This document shows positions 15,602 through 21,920 of a stretch of DNA of 24,665 nucleotides, piece by piece. The notes beneath the pieces were generated by a model that ran no database searches, had not been told where the DNA came from, and saw only the letters and a list, made by a program, of their open reading frames with translations. The position numbers and the translations under genes were made by a program. The number at the start of each line of letters is the position of its first letter. Position 1 is the stretch's first letter. The stretch comes from an uncultured Cellvibrio sp. (GTDB taxonomy: Bacteria; Pseudomonadota; Gammaproteobacteria; Pseudomonadales; Cellvibrionaceae), in assembly GCA_946481735.1 (NCBI GenBank), contig CAMLOU010000058.1, forward strand, positions 1 to 24,665. The letters are read 5' to 3'.

Positions 15602-16330
15602 ATGAAGAATATTGAACTGGTTAATAGCGTAAAACATAAGAACATCCGTGTTATTACCCGCAAAGATGAAGCCCTGGGCGATGGCGTTATGCTGACGAAC
15701 ACCTTCCCCATGGAATTTCATTTTATTCAGGCGCACTACCCGATCCTGTTTCAAAAAAATAAAGAAAGCGATGGCTTTAACGCCGTGGCGCTATTCGGTT
15801 TTGAAGAAGGGGAAAATCTTTTTCTGAGTGAACGGGGCTGGGACGCAAGCTATATTCCCTTGATGATGCAGCGACATCCTTTCCTGATCGGTTTTCAGCG
15901 TAATCCGGCCGGTAGCGAAGCCGAGAAAAACCGTGTTATGCACATCAACATGGACAGTCCACGAGTGAGCGAGATTGAAGGTGAGCGACTGTTCCTTGAG
16001 CAAGGCGGCAACAGCGAATACCTGGAGTACATGGCGTCCTTATTGGAGACCATCCATGTCTGGAATGAACAGGGTAAAGGGTTTGATAAGGTGTTGCTTG
16101 AGCACAACCTGCTGGAGCCGGTTACGTTTGATATCACTCTGACCACGGGCCGGCAGGCACAGCTTTTGGGTTTTTATACCATCAATCAAGATGTGCTGAA
16201 TAAATTGAGTGGCGACGTGCTGGGCAAGTTAAATGAGCAGGGTTATCTCTTGCCTATTTATATGGCTGTTGCCTCGATTGCCAACATGAATAAACTGATT
16301 AAATTGAAAAGCCAACGCGAAGCTGAATAG
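15602..16330 (+). CDS. SapC-family protein, copy 1
   Basis: 242 aa, starting 11 nt after the halogenase stop, with no strong Shine-Dalgarno, which suggests translational coupling. The family is recognised from AHYPILFQ near the N-terminus, the LFLSERGWDASYIPLMMQRHPFLIGFQ stretch, and ERLFLEQGGNSEYLEY, followed by a helical C-terminus. No signal peptide or membrane segment is seen, so it should be cytosolic. SapC (PF07277) takes its name from a surface-array annotation, but its biochemical role is not established; family members recur beside tryptophan halogenases and TonB receptors. A binding or adaptor role for the halogenase or its substrate is inference. A diverged second copy is at 19654. 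Confidence 0.85.
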   Translation: MKNIELVNSVKHKNIRVITRKDEALGDGVMLTNTFPMEFHFIQAHYPILFQKNKESDGFNAVALFGFEEGENLFLSERGWDASYIPLMMQRHPFLIGFQRNPAGSEAEKNRVMHINMDSPRVSEIEGERLFLEQGGNSEYLEYMASLLETIHVWNEQGKGFDKVLLEHNLLEPVTFDITLTTGRQAQLLGFYTINQDVLNKLSGDVLGKLNEQGYLLPIYMAVASIANMNKLIKLKSQREAE

Positions 16331-16335
16331 AACCT

Positions 16336-17349
16336 ATGACTGATGGTTCAAACACAGTAAAAACCGTTGAGGGCTGCAGCCCCCAACAGATTCCGGATTG
16401 GATTTTTCAATCCCGGGAGCCGCTGCTGCTAAAAGGCATTGTAGCCGATTGGCCGATAGTCAAAAAAGCGCAGCAATCGGATCGCCAGGTCAGCGAATAT
16501 TTGCGCGGTTTCTACAGCGGCAGGCCGGTCACTTATTACTATGGCGAGCCGGAGATACAAGGAAAAATATTCTTTAATAAAGACTATAGCGGATTTAATT
16601 TTCAGCGCTCTGAAGCCAATCTGAACAACGTCCTGGATTTGCTTGAGCAGCATCATGATCAACCTGATGCGCCGATGTTTTATATTGGTTCTACCCGTGT
16701 CGATGAATGGCTGCCGGGCTTTCGCGCGGAAAATGACCTCGGATTAAATCATATTGATCCACTGGTCAGTATCTGGTTGGGTAATCGAAGCGTTATCGCG
16801 GCGCATTATGATTGCCCGGATAACATTGCATGTAACGTGGTGGGTAAACGAACCTTTACGCTATTCCCACCCGAACAACTGGAAAACCTGTATGTGGGGC
16901 CGCTGGACATTACGCCATCAGGGCGAGCCATCAGCATGGTTGACCTGCTGCAGCCGGACTTCGAAAAATACCCGCGGTTTAAACAGGCGCTGGCCGCCAG
17001 TGTGGTGGCAGAACTTGATGCCGGGGATGCGGTTTACATCCCCAGTATGTGGTGGCATCACGTGCAAGCGCACACCAGTTTGAATGTGCTGGTTAATTAC
17101 TGGTGGCGTAATGTGCCGGATTACATGGGAAATCCCGAAAACGTTTTGCATCACGCACTGCTCGGGTTGCGCGGTTTACCCAAAGAACAACGGGATATCT
17201 GGAAAAAAATGTTTGATTACTACGTGTTTGATGAACCGGAAACGGCCAGTCAACATTTACCCCCGCAAATTAAGGGGATTCTGGCACCCACAGATGAACT
17301 GGTCGCCCGCAAGATAAGATCCCATCTGGCGGCGCTTTTGAAGCGATAG
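16336..17349 (+). CDS. Cupin-8/JmjC-type Fe(II)/2-oxoglutarate oxygenase, copy 1
   Basis: 337 aa; ATG begins 5 nt after the SapC stop. The jelly-roll core has the facial triad His157-x-Asp159 (AAHYDCPDN) and His241 (MWWHHVQA), with FTLFPPEQ giving the usual pre-triad strand and DAVYIPSMWWHHV the distal strand. This is the FIH/JmjC-like cupin-8 group, which hydroxylates protein side chains or small molecules using 2-oxoglutarate. No signal peptide, so cytosolic. Residues about 270-337 form an extra helical C-terminus absent from the paralogue at 20365. It shares NLYxGPxDxTPxGRxIS and NVLVNxWW with that paralogue, showing a common origin. Substrate unknown. Confidence 0.88.
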   Translation: MTDGSNTVKTVEGCSPQQIPDWIFQSREPLLLKGIVADWPIVKKAQQSDRQVSEYLRGFYSGRPVTYYYGEPEIQGKIFFNKDYSGFNFQRSEANLNNVLDLLEQHHDQPDAPMFYIGSTRVDEWLPGFRAENDLGLNHIDPLVSIWLGNRSVIAAHYDCPDNIACNVVGKRTFTLFPPEQLENLYVGPLDITPSGRAISMVDLLQPDFEKYPRFKQALAASVVAELDAGDAVYIPSMWWHHVQAHTSLNVLVNYWWRNVPDYMGNPENVLHHALLGLRGLPKEQRDIWKKMFDYYVFDEPETASQHLPPQIKGILAPTDELVARKIRSHLAALLKR

Positions 17350-17392
17350 TGCCATCTGCCCAATAAATAATGTAACGACGACAGGTGTAGCC

Positions 17393-18886
17393 GTGAAAGA
17401 ATTAGCCTTGAAAAAAGTGGTAATAGCCGGTGGTGGTACTGCCGGGTGGATCTCAGCCGCCTTGCTGGCAAAATCCTTTGGCAAAAGCATTGATTTAACG
17501 CTGATTGAATCCGATGCAATCCCTACTGTAGGCGTGGGTGAGGCCACTATTCCGCCCATCATCAATCTCCACAAGGTGTTGGAGTTGAGCGAAAAAGAAT
17601 TTATGGCGCGCGTAAATGGCACCTTCAAGCTGGGTATTTCATTTGAAAACTGGCGCGATGTGGGCAAAAACTATGTGCACTCGTTTGGTTTTGCCGGCAA
17701 AAGCAATTGGGCAGCAGGCTTCCAGCACTTTTGGCTGGCGGGACAAAAGCGCGGCATAGATGCGACGGAATACGGCAACTATTGTGCTGAACATCTGGCG
17801 TGCCGCAAAGAAAAATTCGCTGTCATGCCCAAGAATGGCGTCAACTACGCTTATCATCTTGATGCTGGTTTGTATGCAAAATTCCTGCGCGAGGTGAGCG
17901 AAAAATTCGGTGCGACGCGCAAGGAAGGCAAGATAACCGGTGTTAATCTTCACCCCGATACCGGCTATATAGAATCGCTATCGCTGGAATCCGGAGAGAC
18001 GGTAGAAGGCGATATCTTTATTGATTGCAGTGGTTTTCGTGGCTTGTTAATCGGCGATGCACTGAAAACCGAATACGAAGATTGGTCCCATTGGTTGCCG
18101 TGCAACAGTGCTATTGCTGTCCAGACTGAAACCGTACGGCCGCCCTTGCCTTACACGCGCTCCATCGCGCGCGAATTTGGCTGGCAGTGGCGAATTCCTT
18201 TGCAGAGTCGTGTGGGTAATGGTCTGGTATTTTCCAGTGACTATGGCTCCGACGAGGAAGCAAAGCAATTGTTGGTAAAAAACCTGGAAGGAAAACTGTT
18301 GAATGACCCACGCGTCATTAAATTTACCACCGGAACGCGCAAGCAGCATTGGACAAAAAACTGTGTGGCGGTCGGTTTGTCGAGCGGATTCCTTGAACCC
18401 CTTGAATCTACCAGTATTCATCTGATTCAAAAAAGCATCACCCGGTTTATTCAACTGTTTCCTTACAACGGCATCAAACAATCAGAAGTCGACGAGTTCA
18501 ATCGCCAGACGCGCGAAGAAGTCCAGAATATCCGCGATTTTATTATTCTCCACTACCATGTCACCGACCGTGAAGACACGCCTTTCTGGCGCTATTGCAA
18601 GTATATGGATGTACCCGAGTCACTGACCCATCGCATTCGGCTTTTCCGTGAAACCGGCAAAGTGTTCAAAAAAGAAATGGATTTATTCGCCGAGGAATCC
18701 TGGGTCCAGGTCATGCTGGGCCAGGGCGTCACACCGGAAACCTATCACCCGGTTGTTGATTCCATGACGGATGATGCCCTGCGCGATTTCCTGATGGAGC
18801 TGAAGCAGTCCACCGAGCAAAAGGTGGAGCGGCTGCCTGCGCACCATGAGTTCATTGATTATTATTGCAAATCCAAAGTGATGTAA
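17393..18886 (+). CDS. Flavin-dependent tryptophan-halogenase homologue 2
   Basis: 497 aa with a GTG start at 17393 preceded by AGGTG. All signatures are canonical: GGGTAGW near the N-terminus, VGVGEATIPP, catalytic Lys79 (TFKLGISFENW), WxWxIP as WQWRIP (264-269), and EPLEST with Glu338-Ser339. The intact set argues for an active halogenase, unlike copy 1 with its altered WxWxIP. FADH2 must come from a reductase elsewhere. The two halogenases are clearly diverged, so they may act on different positions or substrates. The stop codon overlaps the next start (TAATG at 18884-18888). Substrate unknown; free tryptophan is less likely since no pathway genes are nearby. Confidence 0.92.
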   Translation: MKELALKKVVIAGGGTAGWISAALLAKSFGKSIDLTLIESDAIPTVGVGEATIPPIINLHKVLELSEKEFMARVNGTFKLGISFENWRDVGKNYVHSFGFAGKSNWAAGFQHFWLAGQKRGIDATEYGNYCAEHLACRKEKFAVMPKNGVNYAYHLDAGLYAKFLREVSEKFGATRKEGKITGVNLHPDTGYIESLSLESGETVEGDIFIDCSGFRGLLIGDALKTEYEDWSHWLPCNSAIAVQTETVRPPLPYTRSIAREFGWQWRIPLQSRVGNGLVFSSDYGSDEEAKQLLVKNLEGKLLNDPRVIKFTTGTRKQHWTKNCVAVGLSSGFLEPLESTSIHLIQKSITRFIQLFPYNGIKQSEVDEFNRQTREEVQNIRDFIILHYHVTDREDTPFWRYCKYMDVPESLTHRIRLFRETGKVFKKEMDLFAEESWVQVMLGQGVTPETYHPVVDSMTDDALRDFLMELKQSTEQKVERLPAHHEFIDYYCKSKVM

Positions 18887-19611
18887 TGCAACCTCTGGTT
18901 CCTGATGTGCAATACGCTGCGTTCAGCGTGGACACTCAAGACGCGCTTGTCGTGGGCCACGAGCAGACACGTGTGCTCGTTATTGATAACTTCGCAGGTG
19001 ATATTGCATCGATTAAACGTGCAGCTTGTGATGTTACGAATTACGCCGAGGACGGAAAAACCGGGTATCCCGGTATTCGCACAGTGTTGCCAGCGGCATA
19101 TGTTGATGCGGTGATGGCTGCGGTCACGCCATTGCTTTATAAAAACTATGCCATTCCCGAAGCGCTGAATCCCCATGTGGAACTCGCCTATTATTCGTTG
19201 TTGACTACACCGGCGCGAAAGCTAAACCCTTTGCAGCGATTACCTCACTTTGACACACACAATCCTCATTACTATGCGGTACTGCACTATCTTAATGAGG
19301 GCGACTTCGGCGGCACAGGTTTTTTTCGCCATCGTCCGACCGGATTTGAACGTATTACCAATGATCGTATCGACATTTATAAACAGTCCGCCTCTGCCTT
19401 TATGGCAGTCAGAGGTTTGCCGGAAGAAAAATATATCAATGGCAGTACAAACCATTACGAGCTGATTACCGGTGTAGCTTATAAAGCCAACCGGCTGGTG
19501 ATTTATCCCGGTAATTTGCTTCATAGCGGATTGGTGACTGAAGCGGTGGACGTTTGCAGCGACCCGGAACATGGCCGATTAACGGCGAATATCTTTATCG
19601 ATTTTCATTGA
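18886..19611 (+). CDS. DUF6445-type putative 2-oxoglutarate/Fe(II)-like oxygenase
   Basis: 241 aa. The start is placed at the ATG overlapping the halogenase stop (TAATG), not at a TTG seven codons upstream, because the overlap implies translational coupling and the upstream codons lie inside the halogenase. The protein shows a 2-His-1-carboxylate layout: His121-Phe-Asp123 (RLPHFDTHN), GGTGFFRHRPTG, distal His213 (YPGNLLHSG) and Arg231 (GRLTANIFI). This fits the DUF6445 family, which resembles prolyl-hydroxylase-type oxygenases. No signal peptide. It has no counterpart in the first half of the cluster. Function is unproven; a third oxygenase acting on the same target as the halogenases and cupins is inference. 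Confidence 0.8.
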   Translation: MQPLVPDVQYAAFSVDTQDALVVGHEQTRVLVIDNFAGDIASIKRAACDVTNYAEDGKTGYPGIRTVLPAAYVDAVMAAVTPLLYKNYAIPEALNPHVELAYYSLLTTPARKLNPLQRLPHFDTHNPHYYAVLHYLNEGDFGGTGFFRHRPTGFERITNDRIDIYKQSASAFMAVRGLPEEKYINGSTNHYELITGVAYKANRLVIYPGNLLHSGLVTEAVDVCSDPEHGRLTANIFIDFH

Positions 19612-19653
19612 TTACGGCAGAAGATTTTCAATTACTCAACCAGGGCACCAATT

Positions 19654-20358
19654 ATGGCCGAATTATTATTCTACGAAAAACCCGTTCCGCTTGATAAAGA
19701 AAAACACCGTGGGTTGACCTATAAAAAATCAGACAGTTATCCCTTTGCGTCCAAAGTCAACACGGTACCCGTGTCTGGTCCGGAATTTTTTCCTTGCAGT
19801 CGCAGCCACCCGGTGATGTTCGCAGAAACGGGTAACGGTGGCTTTTTGCCTGTTGCGCTGTTGTCGCTGACAACCCAAAGCCATCAATTGGGCGATCGAT
19901 GGGAGGGGGCTTATATTCCTTCTTTTGTTAAACGTTATCCCTTTGCGTTGGCGGAAAACAAAGGTGTGGTGATGATTGATGAAACCGCACCGCATTTTAA
20001 TGCGGCTGGCGGTGAGCGTTTATTTGACGATGCCGGTGAGCCTACACCCTTACTGCTGGATACCCTGAAGTATCTCGATACCCTGGATCAGGCCCACCGG
20101 ATGACACTGGATTATACCCGCGCATTAAAGGTAAAAGGTTTATTAAGCCGCTCGCAAGCCGTTGTGCAGCTGGCAGATAAAGAAGTCAAACTCGACAGCT
20201 TTTTTGTTGTGAACGAAAAGGAATTTCACGAGGCGCTGACAGAAGAGGAAATCGTCGACTGGTTTTATAAAGGCTGGACGGCATGGACCTATGCCCATAT
20301 TCATTCCATCGGTTCGGTAAATGAAATCTTAAAACGTATGGCCAAGGCAATGAGATAA
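19654..20358 (+). CDS. SapC-family protein, copy 2
   Basis: 234 aa, 42 nt after the DUF6445 gene; CAGGG stands 9 nt before the ATG. It shares with copy 1 the FFPCSRSHPVMF segment position, GDRWEGAYIPSFVKRYPFAL and GERLFDDAG, and an acidic then helical C-terminus (EEIVDWFYKGWTAWTYAHIHSIGSV). The two copies are clearly diverged. No signal peptide or membrane segment. Role unknown, as for copy 1; the pairing of one SapC per halogenase in the cluster suggests each halogenase may have a dedicated partner. Confidence 0.85.
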   Translation: MAELLFYEKPVPLDKEKHRGLTYKKSDSYPFASKVNTVPVSGPEFFPCSRSHPVMFAETGNGGFLPVALLSLTTQSHQLGDRWEGAYIPSFVKRYPFALAENKGVVMIDETAPHFNAAGGERLFDDAGEPTPLLLDTLKYLDTLDQAHRMTLDYTRALKVKGLLSRSQAVVQLADKEVKLDSFFVVNEKEFHEALTEEEIVDWFYKGWTAWTYAHIHSIGSVNEILKRMAKAMR

Positions 20359-20364
20359 CCCGCT

Positions 20365-21150
20365 ATGCTGGTGCCAGTGTGGAACGAGATCGCCGATGAA
20401 GCGCTTCGCGAGAAAATACGCGCGGGGCAACAGCCTGTTCTATTGCGTAACCTGGTAGGAAACTGGCCCCTGGTGCAAGCCGGTTTGCAGGGAATGGCGG
20501 CGTTGTCCGAGTACCTGTTGCAGTTCGACCAGGGAAAAGCCTTTCAGGCGATGATCGCGCCCGTGTCCGCAAAAGGCCGATTATTTTACAAGGCAGATAT
20601 GAGCGGCTTTAACTTTGATCGCATGAACGGCGAACTTCGCGAAGCCTTGAATATTTTAGCGGCGTTGTTGACCAGGGCCCCGTGTCCCGGTTTTTACATT
20701 GGTTCCAAAGTCGTGCCGGAATATCTGCCGGGACTGGAAGCTGAAACGCGTCTGGATTTTCTGGACGGCGCCATTGAGCCAACAATCTGGATCGGTAATG
20801 CCGTCACGGTAGCTACCCACAACGATGATTCAGAAAATATTGCATGCGTGGCAGCCGGGCGTCGTCGATTCACGTTGTTTCCACCCGATCAGGAAGCCAA
20901 CCTGTATATGGGGCCGGCCGATATGACACCCGCCGGCCGGCCCATTAGTCTGGTGGATTTGCACTCGCCGGATTTTGAGCAGTTTCCTCTGTTTCGCCAC
21001 GCCCTTGAGCAGGTTCAAGTAGCGGAATTGGGGCCGGGTGATGCGCTGTATATACCCACCCATTGGTGGCATCACGTTGAAGCGCTGGAGCCTATCAACG
21101 TGCTGGTAAATTTTTGGTGGAAGGGCGATCCGCCTGAATTGCCTAGTTAA
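20365..21150 (+). CDS. Cupin-8/JmjC-type Fe(II)/2-oxoglutarate oxygenase, copy 2
   Basis: 261 aa; ATG lies 6 nt after the SapC stop. Iron triad His152-x-Asp154 (ATHNDDSEN) and His236 (HWWHHVEA) are intact, with FTLFPPDQ and DALYIPTHWWHHV strands. It shares FYIGS, PGLxAE, IWIGN, ENIAC, NLYxGPxDxTPxGRxIS and NVLVNxWW with the copy at 16336 but ends soon after the catalytic fold, lacking that protein's helical tail. The shorter C-terminus is natural, not a truncation by frameshift, since the core is complete. Last gene of the seven-gene run; no clear terminator follows. Confidence 0.88.
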   Translation: MLVPVWNEIADEALREKIRAGQQPVLLRNLVGNWPLVQAGLQGMAALSEYLLQFDQGKAFQAMIAPVSAKGRLFYKADMSGFNFDRMNGELREALNILAALLTRAPCPGFYIGSKVVPEYLPGLEAETRLDFLDGAIEPTIWIGNAVTVATHNDDSENIACVAAGRRRFTLFPPDQEANLYMGPADMTPAGRPISLVDLHSPDFEQFPLFRHALEQVQVAELGPGDALYIPTHWWHHVEALEPINVLVNFWWKGDPPELPS

Positions 21151-21259
21151 CAACCTCGTTATAACGAAACGACAAAATACGCGCCCGGATATTTTGCCTC
21201 TTATAACCGATCATCATTCCCATTGTGCGATCAAGGTGGTAAGCGTTGTTATTCCGCGC

Positions 21260-21269
21260 TTCCCACTTT
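21260..21269. promoter_or_regulatory. Extra TTCCCACTTT half-site upstream of GH3
   Basis: TTCCCACTTT matches the first block of the receptor copy of the shared element exactly and lies 249 nt upstream of the GH3 element. It parallels the extra site before the receptor and could support DNA looping by a multimeric regulator. Confidence 0.4.
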
Positions 21270-21508
21270 GATGAAAATGGCTGGCACACGATAAAAATTT
21301 GCCGCCTCACTACGCAAGCGCGCGACCTAACCAGCCAGCTCTGCATCTATCTGCTCACCTCGCCCATATCTATGGGTTTGACTGTTCCGCTCAACAAGCA
21401 CGCAACCGGTGCGCAGGTTGTTTAAAAGCCACTGGTAGGGTTAGTTGGCTTTTATTCATCCGCGTACTGATTTACGTCGAACGCAAACCTGTCCCCGGCT
21501 TGATCCGG

Positions 21509-21572
21509 TTCCCATTTTTATCCGGGAAAAGTGAAGCGCCCATGTTGATGGGCTTTCACAAAGTGGGACGAC
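21509..21572 (+). promoter_or_regulatory. Shared upstream element, copy 3 (before GH3)
   Basis: Blocks: TTCCCATTTT (21509-21518), AAAAGTGA (21527-21534), CATGTTG (21541-21547), GGGACGAC (21565-21572), the last within AAAGTGGGACGAC (21560-21572). First-to-second spacing is 18 nt as in the receptor copy, and third-to-fourth spacing is the invariant 17 nt; second-to-third is one base shorter than in copies 1 and 2. Confidence 0.72.
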
Positions 21573-21749
21573 ACTCAAGAGTGCCGCTGCAATCATCTCC
21601 CCCATCAAGTCTCCATCAATGTGACACATAAAAAAACATAACGCGTGTAATCGGAACCGACATATCACTTTTTTTGCAATCCATGGCGAATCAGTAATGA
21701 GAATCTCCAGCTACCGCTTTTATCCAGGCGGAGCTGTATCCAAACCTTG

Positions 21750-21786
21750 AGGTGATGTCAGGTCACCTTTGGGTGTTAACAGGTGA
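21750..21786 (+). promoter_or_regulatory. Mutually exclusive hairpin arms in the GH3 leader
   Basis: AGGTGA (21750-21755), TCACCT (21763-21768) and AGGTGA (21781-21786): the middle arm can pair with either flanking arm but not both. It stands 50 nt before the terminator-like hairpin. Stems are only 6 bp, so a switching role is speculative. Confidence 0.3.
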
Positions 21787-21835
21787 GGCTGGGATTATGC
21801 CAACCCCATGCGATCTTGTTAGCTCTCCTTGCTTG

Positions 21836-21867
21836 GCCCCCGGGGAACTGCCCCGGGGGCAATTTTT
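21836..21867 (+). terminator. Terminator-like hairpin inside the GH3 leader (possible attenuator)
   Basis: A 10-bp perfect GC stem (21836-21845 with 21851-21860, 5-nt loop AACTG) is followed by AATTTTT. It lies 53 nt before the GH3 ATG and after the shared upstream element, so a transcript starting there would have to pass it. It may be a conditional terminator or may stop an unseen short RNA. Confidence 0.75.
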
Positions 21868-21920
21868 GTCAGGTGTGCGCCGTTATCGTTATCAAAATGA
21901 TTCAGAAAAGAGAGAAGCGT

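Larger units (their letters stand above)
21151..21920. other. Long intergenic region and leader upstream of GH3
   Basis: No supported gene. It holds a TTCCCACTTT half-site (21260-21269), the shared element (21509-21572), and then about 348 nt of probable leader containing competing small hairpins (21750-21786) and a strong terminator-like hairpin (21836-21867). Short frames here overlap these elements and lack coding signs. Confidence 0.6.

Noticed and set aside
14013..21150. Cluster considered as a classic halogenated natural-product gene cluster
   Set aside because: No assembly-line, tryptophan-oxidase, ligase, resistance or export genes are present, and SapC/cupin partners are not typical of such clusters.
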